From NCBI GenBank assembly GCA_040954595.2, contig CM082594.2:10788001-10852000 (forward strand): a stretch of DNA of 64,000 nucleotides, written 5' to 3'. Positions 53,501 through 63,340 of the stretch are shown here, one piece after another. This DNA comes from Balanoglossus misakiensis. Lineage: Eukaryota; Hemichordata. Within the stretch, counting starts at the first letter, position 1. The number at the start of each line of letters is the position of its first letter. The notes below the pieces were generated by a model. That model saw only the letters and a program-made list of their open reading frames with translations, was not told the DNA's origin and did not search any database. Position numbers and translations under genes: made by a program.

Positions 53501-55730
53501 TAAACCTACATGCTGCATGAAATAAAAATAAATCATTTTCATACAAAAAAACAATCTTCTTTTAGATATGTCATTTTCAGGCCAGTATAAAAACACATGC
53601 ATGCTGCATTCTCAACAAAGGTTTGAAGTCAAAATTGATTTGAAGAAGAAACACACCCTTTCACCAGAGGTTATTGAAAAGTTCAGAGGAGCAAAAATGT
53701 CAACTTTAGAAAAGGGCATTAATTATTCACCATGGGTTCCCCACAAAAAGGTCAAAGGTCAAGTGTATGAGAAAATGCTGTTGGCAATGACAGAGAAAAA
53801 ACGAAATTTCCCCGATAGCTTTGATTAATAACATCTAGAGTGTAAGGTGAAACTCTATGAAGTAAAATAGCTTTGTGGAAGTAACTTGGCCCCTGCAGTT
53901 GGATATTTATTTCGGTCTCTTTTTAAATTTGATTGAATTCACTTTGTGTAAGCAATATAAAGGTGTACATGTACTTGCAAGAAAGGGGTTCACAAACGAT
54001 GGCACTGCATTTTCAATGACTGAATACCCCTAGAAATCTTCTATTTGACAGAATATACAATTAATTCTGGCAAAATTAAACGAGTTCACTTCAATATTTA
54101 ATAACAGGCACTGAAAAGATGGAAAAATGAACACAGACAGGCAGCTTTGATTTCAGACAGAACCACACCCATTAAAAAAGACTTTTTTTAAAAGCCCTGC
54201 AAGCTGAAATTTAATAAGTCAGTTTGTGTTGAATAGTCATCAAATTTCAAAAAAATATGTTCCATTGTTTCAATGCTAGGCACTTCTTGTAGCTCAGAAT
54301 TTCTTCCCTTCCACTGGTTGGTGAAAACAGAAAGCTGAGGTTTCTTTTTGCCAACATGGCGGCCATCTTGGTTGGTCCATTTTTGGTCGTACACAACATG
54401 GCTGTGAGAATGTGACACTATACAAACTGCCAAATGACAAACTCAGTCAATCGAACGTAAACCCTGTACGATGGCCTTGAACATATTTGAGTGAAAATGT
54501 TGATGAATTTAGATGTAAGGGACGTATTTATAAATGCTGCCACATTCTGCACTGCGGAACCCAGGGTTCAAGATTTGACCCTTGACAGGCCCAAGTTCCA
54601 CAGAAGATGAACTGATCTTTATAACCAAGAAACAAAGCAGAGAAGAATAAGATCAGTCCATAATGCAGAATGGAATCGAAACAAGTCAGCTGCTGGTTTA
54701 TATTTTGATGCTAACGAAAGTTTAGAAAAGCTAGGGTTGTTGCGAGTGGGTTAACGAGCTGTAAGGTTTTAATTAAAGTCATATGCACAGACAAAGTAGT
54801 ATCCTTGTAGTTACCTGGTTGGATCCAAATCAAATGAAAAAATTACACAGGTTACGATTAGCACAAGATTACAAAAACCATGGTGATATCAACATGTGTG
54901 TCTAAGACAATCATGACCTGGAAATAGCGGCAATGCAACAGCTGAGGTTTGTGAAGGGAACCAATGCAATGTACTAGAGTGAAACAGCCAGTAAGAATGT
55001 CAGATTTCAGGCAGAATCTTGGTGAGAGGATATGTGGGGGTGGGGGTGGATGGGAATAAGCAGTCTCTTTGTCCCTGTCTCTCTGTGAGTCTGCATCAGT
55101 CTGTCTGTCCCCTCTCTGAGTTGGGGGTTGCCTATATTACATCAGTCTGCCTGGTGCATTTGGATATCGGACTTGACACATGCAGCATTAGGGGTGGGGA
55201 AGCGGTCACCAGCACCCTGCATGGATCAAAAGCTGATTGACTCCCCTTTGAAGTCCATGCGAAACTCACAGGGCAAACCAGCCAATCAGGGTCCAGGACA
55301 CAGCCTGGGTTCAAAGGTCACAACTTACCTCTCTTCTTTCCAGCTTCATAGGGTACCCTCTCATCCTGGTCCTTTTCATCTTTGGCCTTTTTCTCCAGGA
55401 AAGACAGCAGATGCTGGCGATCAAACGGACCCGTGGCTTCTTTGGTTGTCTGGTCCTTCTGTCTTTCTGACGGTGGCAACAGAGTGTTCTGAAATGCAGA
55501 CAGGTTTTATTTGATGAGAATCAAACTTGGAGTTATCCAATTCTATATTTTCATTATTACTATTATTGTATTGCAAACTTTATCTAAGCTGACATGAATC
55601 ATCTTACATCAGGATCAAACTCGGCTTCCAACTCCTCAAGTTCCTCCGGTGTCAACTTCGCCAAGAGTTCTTCTTCATCGATGTCCTTGTACTTGCTGAG
55701 GTCTTGCCAGAAGTTGTATTTATTCGCCAT
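47523..55730 (-). CDS. TMOD: Tropomodulin, complete, 362 residues in nine coding exons
   Basis: Tropomodulins cap actin-filament pointed ends together with tropomyosin and set thin-filament length. Exons at 55608-55730, 55329-55488, 50841-50969, 50168-50269, 49596-49726, 49266-49373, 48017-48160, 47671-47815 and 47523-47569 join in frame to 1,089 bases. Residues 1-41 hold the first tropomyosin-binding helix ([19 protein letters not shown]). Residues 42-95 include the [17 protein letters not shown] motif of actin-binding site 1. Residues 115-150 are the second tropomyosin-binding region ([23 protein letters not shown]). Residues 185-345 form the leucine-rich-repeat domain with [13 protein letters not shown] and [10 protein letters not shown]. 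The end [15 protein letters not shown] is short, with no WH2 domain or proline-rich leiomodin tail. Length and order match the family (about 359 residues). Confidence 0.98.
47671..47815 (-). CDS. TMOD: Tropomodulin exon 8 (residues 300-348)
   Basis: Acceptor ATGCTCAG, donor GTAAGT, phase 0 to phase 1. Encodes [20 protein letters not shown] and the [15 protein letters not shown] segment of the C-terminal cap helix. Confidence 0.97.
48017..48160 (-). CDS. TMOD: Tropomodulin exon 7 (residues 252-299)
   Basis: Acceptor ACTTGCAG, donor GTGAGT, phase 0 to phase 0 (48 codons). Encodes [19 protein letters not shown] and NFISGVGI, the best-conserved repeat of the family, then [12 protein letters not shown]. 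Confidence 0.98.
49266..49373 (-). CDS. TMOD: Tropomodulin exon 6 (residues 216-251)
   Basis: Acceptor CTTCCAG, donor GTAAGT, phase 0 to phase 0 (36 codons). Encodes [17 protein letters not shown] and [11 protein letters not shown], a leucine-rich repeat. Confidence 0.97.
49596..49726 (-). CDS. TMOD: Tropomodulin exon 5 (residues 172-215)
   Basis: Acceptor GCCAACAG, donor GTCAGT, ends phase 0. Encodes [20 protein letters not shown] and LNLNNIK, the start of the leucine-rich-repeat domain. Confidence 0.97.
50168..50269 (-). CDS. TMOD: Tropomodulin exon 4 (residues 138-172)
   Basis: Acceptor TTTTGTAG, donor GTAAGT, phase 1 to phase 1. Encodes [18 protein letters not shown], the end of the second tropomyosin-binding region, then an acidic linker. 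Confidence 0.97.
50841..50969 (-). CDS. TMOD: Tropomodulin exon 3 (residues 95-138)
   Basis: Acceptor TTTATAG, donor GTATGG, phase 1 to phase 1. Encodes [13 protein letters not shown] (the KVWVPK-like motif of tropomodulins) and [19 protein letters not shown]. Confidence 0.97.
51691..51716. repeat. Interrupted GACAGA repeat
   Basis: Short purine-rich run CAGACAGAGACAGAGAGACA and continuation in tropomodulin intron 2. It creates the low-complexity Leu/Ser/Cys stretch in a spurious 124-codon minus-strand frame. Confidence 0.85.
53568..53828 (+). other. Open reading frame of 86 codons in tropomodulin intron 2, unproven
   Basis: Plus-strand frame starting ATG at 53568 with a balanced, protein-like composition (ends [20 protein letters not shown] plus NFPDSFD and TAA). 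A pyrimidine-rich tract ending TTTTCAG at 53571-53580 could be an acceptor, which would make this the last exon of a nested plus-strand gene. No family recognised and no partner exon found. It may be chance. Confidence 0.2.
54377..54386. promoter_or_regulatory. CArG box (SRF-type site) in tropomodulin intron 2
   Basis: CCATTTTTGG fits CC(A/T)6GG. It is preceded by CATGGCGGCCATCTTGG, which contains a YY1-like CCATCTTG. Expected biology for an actin-regulator gene, but unproven. Confidence 0.25.
55329..55488 (-). CDS. TMOD: Tropomodulin exon 2 (residues 42-95)
   Basis: Acceptor GCATTTCAG, donor GTAAGT, phase 1 end. Encodes [20 protein letters not shown] and the [17 protein letters not shown] actin-binding site 1 motif. 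Confidence 0.97.
55608..55730 (-). CDS. TMOD: Tropomodulin exon 1 (residues 1-41)
   Basis: ATG at 55730 begins [17 protein letters not shown], the tropomyosin-binding helix. Ends FDPD at donor GTAAGAT, phase 0. A 5' UTR continues to the right. A possible UTR acceptor (CCATTTCAG) lies near 55,796, and reading from it does not extend the frame. Confidence 0.97.
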
Positions 55731-56946
55731 TTCTGGATTTGTGTGTGTTTCACGTTCAGCAACTGTCTGTCACAAATGGGATTGGAACACCTCTTCTGAA
55801 ATGGAACTACACACAATATATGGTTCTGTTAGTCTGCGGAAAAGTTGAGTTATGTCTTTCCATCTGAAATTACCTTGCAGTTCATGAGCTGCAAAATTTC
55901 TGGCATTATTTATACATGTAAAACCTTTCTCCGTTCAAGACCACAGAATTACATCAGTACAAACGCAAGGGCCAGAAACAGGTCACTGACCTATGTGCTT
56001 CAATCAACCATATACATCAGTGTCATATAAATATAGTCTACAAGGTCATTTTTTTTTGCTTTGAAATATAATTCTTTACTTTACTCTTGAAAAAGAGATA
56101 AACTAAATTAGTGGTGGGATATATTCCACTATCAGTCACAGAGTCGGTTGAAAGAAACCTACCCACGGCTGCCACTGAACTAAAAGCTGTTCGCTCATTA
56201 CCAAACAACATGCCATTGATAAATTATGGATGGCTAATTTACAAATGCTGTTTTCTGAACTTTGTGCCGATTTTAAGTGGTGGAGGCCGTTGGCATGAAT
56301 TGTGTCTTTTCGGGCCAAAAAAGAATAAAACACAAAATCCCTTTTTCCCCCAAGAGCTAAGAGCATCAATCATGCCCGACAGCACATCGCTATGACAACC
56401 GCAGAATTGGATTTTAACACTGTTGTTGCCACGGAATTATTCCCTTTAGTTGGTTCTTTTTTTCTTTCCGTTGCAAAGACGGTGTTTCCTCGTCGCGGCA
56501 TCCTAATTGTGGCCAACAATGCGTGAACAGACCGTTGGATTAAAGACTGTGTAATGTGTAACAGCTGGTCATCTCATGGCACATGTTGCATGCTGCATGC
56601 ATATTCATCAAATTATTGTGACTTTTTACGGACTCATACACCACTTTTTATGATGAAACAATTTGGCTAAATGAAGAATATCTCAGCCTTGTAAAATTTT
56701 TATACGTTTGTCATAAACTTCTGATATAATACATTGTTGAATTTTTCAATAAAAACATGAGAATTTTTTTAATTCAGTGTTTCAAATTTAACAACACATT
56801 TTTAGAACATATTTATCTTTCCTTTCAAACCATTTTCTTGTAAGTATTGGTACGGTGTTATACAATGTGAATTTTGGAGTTGTGTTAAAAATAATTGTGT
56901 TTCGGGTGATATTTACCATGCAATTTTCTCCAGTCATGGAACGATT

Positions 56947-56963
56947 TCTGTAGAGGGCGCTAG
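56947..56963 (+). promoter_or_regulatory. CTCF-like motif
   Basis: TCTGTAGAGGGCGCTAG carries the AGAGGGCGCTA core of the CTCF consensus, in the same orientation as the site at 45570. Confidence 0.35.
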
Positions 56964-57697
56964 ACTAATTCACTGCTTGATGTGGTGGCAAATGTCGATG
57001 GCGCATCATATGGGCTTTGAGGGCACATTACTCCTGTTTCTGTTTCCTATTGTGGAGGTCCCAAAAAGGGCGAAACTATCTCAATAAGCTTTTAAAGTGT
57101 GAACAAGGTACTGTGTTTACAGTAATATATCTCGATGGATATTCAGAACCTCTTTAAATTAACACCGATTGACAACAACAGTTGTCTAGTATATTTAACA
57201 CCGATTGCAATCAGTGACATGAACAAATGTGATGCATATCCCCCTTTTAACCCTCCGCTGGGAAAAGCTGTCACCTATTCTGACACCATAAACCTGTCTG
57301 ACTTTTAAGGCCGGGCAACTGGGACGTTGGTGCGGCACGAAATGTTACATTTTGAAAAGCGCGAACATGTGTCTGCTGGTTAGGACGCCGAAATGAAATA
57401 CGGTGCGATACCCTTGTGTACACAGGGCAGCAAGGCCACTCACGGGTTGAGTAAAGGTGAAAGAATTGATGACTCTGCTGGGGGCACACTGACAGCTTCA
57501 CAGTTCAAAAGGGGAGGGCTGTCATGCATTGTTGGGGAAATCCTTAGTATTTTGCAGAGTCCAGCATGAACAGCAAAAATGTAATTTGTGAGCGCTGGCT
57601 GCCACAACGACAGGTGCTCAAAATATAACACGACGTAAAACACACACAGCGACTGCGGTGGGAGGTTCATGAAGTTATACATCCCAGTCCTTTGTTG

Positions 57698-57742
57698 TGA
57701 CGTCAGCTGAGATTTCATGAAAACCACCACCAGGGGGCGATA
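57698..57742 (+). promoter_or_regulatory. CRE palindrome next to a strong CTCF-like motif
   Basis: TGACGTCA at 57698-57705, then CCACCACCAGGGGGCGATA at 57724-57742, close to the classic CTCF consensus CCACCAGGGGGCGC. About 2 kb upstream of the tropomodulin ATG. Confidence 0.38.
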
Positions 57743-60030
57743 AACACTTTCCCGATGTCTGGGAAGATCAGCCAGTGACGTGACTGATGACAAGAGTGAA
57801 TCATGTCAACAATATAAAAACACTGACATGAAAATAGACAATAAGACCATCCCAGCCCCTACCAGCATACAGATGGTTTTAAATACACGTACAAAAATCA
57901 AACAAAGTCAGCACTACCAGTACAGGTGCTGATTCTAGGCAAATCTGTGATGATTTCATCCAAAAGGACATTTTAAACTTTCAATGGTATCAATACGATT
58001 GTACCTTCGACTTATTAGGTTTATGTAATCATTGAGCATTCTGAAAAACACAGAGAACAGCTGAAATTAACAAGGCCCATACATAAAAACAAGTGATTGT
58101 AGATTTTCCATTAAGATGGCACACAAATCCTGTTGAGGAATTTCAGTTCCATTCATCTGCCCTTAATCTTTAAAGAAGAGAGTTGTTTGTATGGTGTGAC
58201 AGAATTAGCTGCCTGTCTTTGAAATGAAGGTTTTTCACTCAAGAGTATTAAAAGCAGTGCTATGCGATTTTGTGGCGAAAATATGGTGACTGAAATAAAT
58301 GTGGCCAATCCAAAGAAGCCTTATTACCAGTACTTACTACAGAAATTACCCACTCAAATTCACAATTCTCAACACCAGATGAGGGCAGTTTCATGGTTAA
58401 ATAAAGACCAATATAGAAATTGTGATTGGGTCAAGGGAATGTTTACTGATGGCAGGTATGTATATGTTATTTGGCAAAATCCAAAATCCTTGTAAATTAA
58501 AATAGTTTCTATTTATACATTTTTTTTTATTTTGCCAAACTATAAAAGATATGGAGGTTCTGTATGATGGCCTTAATTTATAATGATCACAGCAGCATTC
58601 TTTCCAGTGGTGGTGGGGATAAGCAAAATGGGTAAATGTAAATAGCCATGCTTCCTGGCAACTTTGAATTGCTACTAATGAAGGTGCCACGAGACAGATA
58701 GATTTTTGCATTGACTGAGCAGAACAAACTGAGGTTATAAAAGATATGATCACATATTCTCCTTGACGTGACAGACAAACATCAGCCTGCCTTCATTTCT
58801 GAAGGTTCACCTGCTGGATTGGTCAAATATTGATTATTTAATTAAAGTACTGAATCACAGTCCTGTCCATATTGGCAATGGCAACAATATAGTGTAACCA
58901 AGTCAATGACCTTTTGTTGTGTATACCTGTTGACCTATGACATAGTCTCTGTTGATCACTATGACTGACAGAGTTATTGATTACAGATTTACCACAGGAC
59001 ACATCATGTCTATGTGACGTGTGTTTGTGTGTGCGTAATTCATAAAAATTTTCAGATTTATTAATTAAAATTTTAAATGGAGTTTCAGGAGAAAGACAAC
59101 CCCCTGCAAAATTATTTTGGATTATTAACATGCATTATTGACATGTAATGATGAAATATTTACATAAACAGATGGCCAATAAAAGCTTGTTCAGATTTCG
59201 GATGAAATCAACATTCTGGACCACATCTGATTTATTTAGAAGAGTACAAAAGCTCTCCACAAGATGAACAAATTTGATGAGGTACAATGTCAACAAGGAA
59301 ATATGCTGGCACATTCCAATGTGATAATTTCTTTCTTTCTGACAGGCTACATATTGTGGTCAACTTTACTATATTTTCATTTAAAATACTGCACCAGTAG
59401 TGTACATTTGTGAGATAATGTTTACAGGACCAAAACATGCACCAAGACTAGTTTGTTTACAATGTGGTTTGATCTGCACTGTCTCCAGACATGATAATAT
59501 ATTGGGAGTGGGTAAATGTACATGTACTGGGAAAATTTGCATAAATGCTGAATAATAACACATTTTCATTTGTCGTCTGCTAATACTGTTATTTTCCTAG
59601 TTGGACATAAAGGGGAGATAACCATGGTTGAGTTAAGAAAGCTACAAAACGCAACAGTCTATGGAAGCACGTAAGGAATGCAAATTTACTCGGATCTTTA
59701 ACGAGAGGCCCAAGCTGGGAAAAATTTCAATGCCACCCCGAGAATATTACTGTCTGCTACACTGCGAGTGCGATAACAGTTCGCAAACACTGCCCACGGT
59801 CAAGTAAAAGCGATCTCGATGACTGGGTAAATATTATGGCGTTTAGAGATACAAGCTTTCGACCCTGACTGCAAAGATCTCGACCAATAACAGCAATATC
59901 AGAGCCCATCCCACTCTCGTACGAGCGATCGACTGATGACAGGGGGGGACATGAAAACAGACTGTAGTCTGACTTCACACAAGAGCTCCACCCAACCGTT
60001 GAACGGCCGGATTTGGGGATTCATACTTAC

Positions 60031-60260
60031 CGAGTGCGCACTTTGGTTTACTTCACTTCCGTTTAGACAATCTGATCTCTCGTCGGAACGTTCAGGTGAC
60101 GGATTAAAAAGATAGGAAGACAGGTACGCTGTGAAGCTAGGAGCACGGATGACCTCAGCATCAGGGGCAAGGCACAGGTCTCGGGGTTTATCGCGAGATG
60201 TGCCGTTCCTGTCGTTGGCGGCGTCAGCTTTCGGGGAAACTCGTCCACGCTTGCAGAAGT
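60031..60260 (-). promoter_or_regulatory. TMOD: Probable tropomodulin 5' non-coding exon / promoter region
   Basis: A strong minus-strand donor, CTCG|GTAAGTATG, sits at 60,031/60,030. To its right is a CpG-rich segment up to about 60,260, where TTTCATAG could be an acceptor if this is not the first exon. The segment has an open frame, but splicing to the likely UTR acceptor near 55,796 would not be in frame with the tropomodulin ATG, so a non-coding role is more likely. It begins about 550 bp beyond the stop codon of the upstream gene. Confidence 0.4.
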
Positions 60261-60715
60261 CTATGAAAGTTTGCAATAAACCGCATAAATCGCAGAAAAA
60301 ATCACAGAAAACAGCAAAGTATTCATATATCAACATGTCAGTTTAATGTCTAATCATGTTCTGATTTATGGACTTACATGCAGTCATAAAATGTGAGAAC
60401 TTTACAGAAATAAACACGTCAACAGATCAACAGATGGACACTAACTGGGAGTGTTGCATCTTAAACTTTTCGTTCATGATTTTGTGACCTTCACATTAAC
60501 ACACAAACATTGAATATAACACCAACAAAAATCCAACACTTCAACATTCCAAAATAACAATAAATTGGCCAAAAAGTCCAAATATGTGACACTTTCACTG
60601 CCATCTAAATCAGTAGAGGGGTCTTACACTGACATCAACACATGATCATTGCAACAGCGTCTTGTGGAATTAAACCTTACTGTCTGTGCAGATAACCTTT
60701 CCTGTCACAAACAGG

Positions 60716-60721
60716 TTTATT
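60716..60721 (-). terminator. Candidate polyadenylation signal of the unrecognised upstream gene
   Basis: AATAAA on the minus strand, about 90 bases after the stop codon at 60812. If used, the 3' UTR is short and the gene ends about 450 bp before the probable tropomodulin 5' exon. Confidence 0.45.
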
Positions 60722-60811
60722 CCACTACAGTGAAGTTCTGTTAGTTGTCAAAGTTTAACACCCAAAAATTCTTTGACATCCTGAAAAATAGCATGATTTG
60801 TTTCTCTCCTA

Positions 60812-63340
60812 CTATTTCTTCTCCAAGAATTCCTTGTTGTACATCATTATCAGTTCATCGTGCCGAGCAGCCAGTGCCCCATCACCTCCTCCAGCATCGC
60901 CATATCCCAGCAGTACTCCATAGGCTTCATTCTTGTATGGCAGGATATCACTGATATCAAAATCCTTCTTCCTCCAGTTGTTGTTGTCATCGACGCTCAC
61001 GTGACACCCTTTCTTCATTTCCATTGGTGTTCTTCGTCCCCCGCCGGCAATCTTCGGATTGGGCATGCCAAAATTGGCGTGCATCCTTACAGGGTCACCA
61101 CCAGTGGGGGCTCCGAATTTGGCTTGAGTTTGGGCGCCAGGGTTTTCAGGCATCATGTCTCCTCTTCCCTGACCATACGAGTCTTTCGTAGTCTCATCGA
61201 TTCCACAATGTGGGTTGTAACCACCAACAAATTCCCGAACCTGCTCATGGCGTCCACGATGATTGACTCTCCACCCATATCTACCACTGCCGCGATGTTC
61301 AGGCCGAGCCTCCCCACGACCATCACCAAGCGGCCTATCTGTGTAGTTTTTAGATGGATCATTCCAATAGTAATTTCTACCATGGCACTGTTGTCTATTT
61401 TGTCTGCCTCCTCTACGTTTCTTAAAATCCAAACTCCATTGTTGATACTCAAATCTCACACCTGGTCTGTCACAGCTCTTTGCAGGAGGAAAGCTATCTT
61501 TTGGTTTCTCTCTTGGTGGCTGTTGTCCCTTCAATGGTTGCTGTCCACATCCTGCATTTACATCAGAGTTGTTACTCAGAGCATCCAAATCCTTACAACT
61601 GCCTTTGGCGCTTCGTCTATGCGTTTCACCATACTCTCTTGTTTCTGTCATATTTTTATCAGTTACAGCTTTGTCCCTCTCTTTTTTTCTCACAGAGCGC
61701 GTGTTCTTACTGGTTTTGTCTTGTTTCTGATTGACAGTGTCTTGTGATTTAACATCCTTCTGTTGCATTCTCCCATTCTGTCTATCCTCCTTTCTAGATG
61801 GCAGATTTCGTTCTGGTCCTATTTTGCTGTTATCGGTAACTTTGTTTCGTCTTCTTATCTTGTGTGCCCCTGTTGAAGTTTTGCCGCTTTCTGATTTTGC
61901 ATCATTCTGTTGATGGAAACCAGAATTCTGATCATTCTCTGCAGAGATGCTAATCAGGGCTGGTTCATTTTTCTCAGTTTCAGAATCAGACAGCGTACAG
62001 GTGTCACTCTTCTCAGCTTCTTTGAGGGGAACCACCTCCTCACCTCTGTCTCCATCCCCGCTTGTCTGGTGATCTTTCAAATAATCACATCCATCGCCAG
62101 TTGTTTTGGGGTAAGGCACTCTTAGATGAAGATTTGGCCCAACGTCATCAACCAATGATCCATAATCTATACATTTTCTCAACCCCTTTGTACTCTTACT
62201 GCTTGGCAGCACTCTGCTCATGCCTGCAGGAACCATGGACCATCTGTTCCAGGCACTCATACTTCTTGGATGCTGCTGCCTTTCACTGGCATGCTTGTAC
62301 ATCGCAGCAGACTGATCAGAGGCAGAACCATAAAACAGATTTGCATTCTCACTATCCTCTGTAAAATCTGCTCTTGCACCATCTACATTCAACTCAGTGC
62401 TCTTCTCAGAATTCCCATTGTGATCGATCTGTTTGTCAGAGTTTTTGCTGGTAGAATCTTCAGATTTATCTTTCTGGATGTCATCTTCTTTCTTTGACCC
62501 CTCCTGGTTCTGCAGATTCCCATTTTTTCTGACGTAATCATTCGTCGTCTCCTTCCTGATAGCCACTTCTCTGCTGTCACTGATCACCTTGTCTTTACCA
62601 CTATCCGCATATTTTCGATGGTTTGAAGGATGTGCTTGTACCTCGCTTCTGTCAACGCCACTTCTCTGCAGACGCTCACTTTTCCGCCATGGTTGATTTC
62701 TTCTCTCCTTCCTGGATTCGCCAAAGTCAGCCACTCCATCTCGATGAAATTTTCGTCTTTCCCCACAGTGTCCAAATTCCACACGGCTCTTTCCCAATCC
62801 AGTGACACACCTGTCCATTCCAGGCCCACTTCCCTGAAAAAAATGCCCTCTTACTTGTTGTCTAAATTTCCCAGCTGGGCGACTAATCACCATGGAAACC
62901 TCTTTACCATCACTGCGACCCTCTCTTGAGATTTTTTTCCAGTTGATTTTAGGCTTGCATCCAGCATAGTGGCGTTCCTCGTAATCTTCATCAAACAGGG
63001 TACTCCTGCGTCCTGTCCGGATCAGAGTGGGCGTCGACACCTCCTCATACTCTGGGATGACATCTGGATTACCGCTGCAGAAAGTCATTGGATAGTCAAT
63101 CTCTGGACTTGATACCTCGTGCCAACCACAGTCTGTCTGGTCATTAGCACCTGGAGCAGTGTTAGCTGATTGAGACCCACATTCTGTGTCCAATTCGTGC
63201 CCGTCGTTTTCAAGTCCTGCTTGAGGTTCATATTCAAGTTCTTGGTCGCTATTCTCACAGTCCTGAGCCACAGCAAGAATTGGATTCTCTGCCACTGGTT
63301 GGATACGGACAGGTGGATACACAACAACAGCAACAGGTCG
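60812..63340 (-). CDS. Unrecognised gene, last exon (842 codons plus stop)
   Basis: Acceptor TTATCATAG at 63,341-63,342, then RPVAVVVYPPVRIQPV in frame. A frame of 2.5 kb without a stop in AT-rich DNA cannot be chance. Several overlapping plus-strand frames (for example 60860-61747) are antisense shadows. Confidence 0.93.
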   Translation of the reverse strand, partial: RPVAVVVYPPVRIQPVAENPILAVAQDCENSDQELEYEPQAGLENDGHELDTECGSQSANTAPGANDQTDCGWHEVSSPEIDYPMTFCSGNPDVIPEYEEVSTPTLIRTGRRSTLFDEDYEERHYAGCKPKINWKKISREGRSDGKEVSMVISRPAGKFRQQVRGHFFQGSGPGMDRCVTGLGKSRVEFGHCGERRKFHRDGVADFGESRKERRNQPWRKSERLQRSGVDRSEVQAHPSNHRKYADSGKDKVISDSREVAIRKETTNDYVRKNGNLQNQEGSKKEDDIQKDKSEDSTSKNSDKQIDHNGNSEKSTELNVDGARADFTEDSENANLFYGSASDQSAAMYKHASERQQHPRSMSAWNRWSMVPAGMSRVLPSSKSTKGLRKCIDYGSLVDDVGPNLHLRVPYPKTTGDGCDYLKDHQTSGDGDRGEEVVPLKEAEKSDTCTLSDSETEKNEPALISISAENDQNSGFHQQNDAKSESGKTSTGAHKIRRRNKVTDNSKIGPERNLPSRKEDRQNGRMQQKDVKSQDTVNQKQDKTSKNTRSVRKKERDKAVTDKNMTETREYGETHRRSAKGSCKDLDALSNNSDVNAGCGQQPLKGQQPPREKPKDSFPPAKSCDRPGVRFEYQQWSLDFKKRRGGRQNRQQCHGRNYYWNDPSKNYTDRPLGDGRGEARPEHRGSGRYGWRVNHRGRHEQVREFVGGYNPHCGIDETTKDSYGQGRGDMMPENPGAQTQAKFGAPTGGDPVRMHANFGMPNPKIAGGGRRTPMEMKKGCHVSVDDNNNWRKKDFDISDILPYKNEAYGVLLGYGDAGGGDGALAARHDELIMMYNKEFLEKK

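Larger units (their letters stand above)
50970..55328 (-). other. Tropomodulin intron 2 (4.4 kb)
   Basis: The longest tropomodulin intron. It carries a second CArG box (CCATTTTTGG, 54377-54386), an interrupted GACAGA tract (51691-51716), and several protein-like open frames. One of them, at 51848-52002 on the minus strand, has acceptor and donor sites (see findings). Confidence 0.9.
55731..60030 (-). other. Tropomodulin 5' UTR and probable first intron
   Basis: About 4.3 kb between the tropomodulin ATG and the donor at 60,030. No recognised protein. It contains two CTCF-like motifs (56947, 57722), a CRE palindrome (57698-57705) and a plus-strand exon-like frame at 58244-58455 (see findings). 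Confidence 0.5.

Noticed and set aside
59899-60336. A 145-codon minus-strand frame as a tropomodulin N-terminal extension
   Set aside because: The donor at 60,030 interrupts it, and joining to the likely UTR acceptor near 55,796 is out of frame with the tropomodulin ATG. Better explained as CpG-rich non-coding exon sequence.
60860-61747. A 295-codon plus-strand frame
   Set aside because: It is antisense to the 2.5-kb last exon of the unrecognised gene; the minus frame is longer and has matching splice phases.
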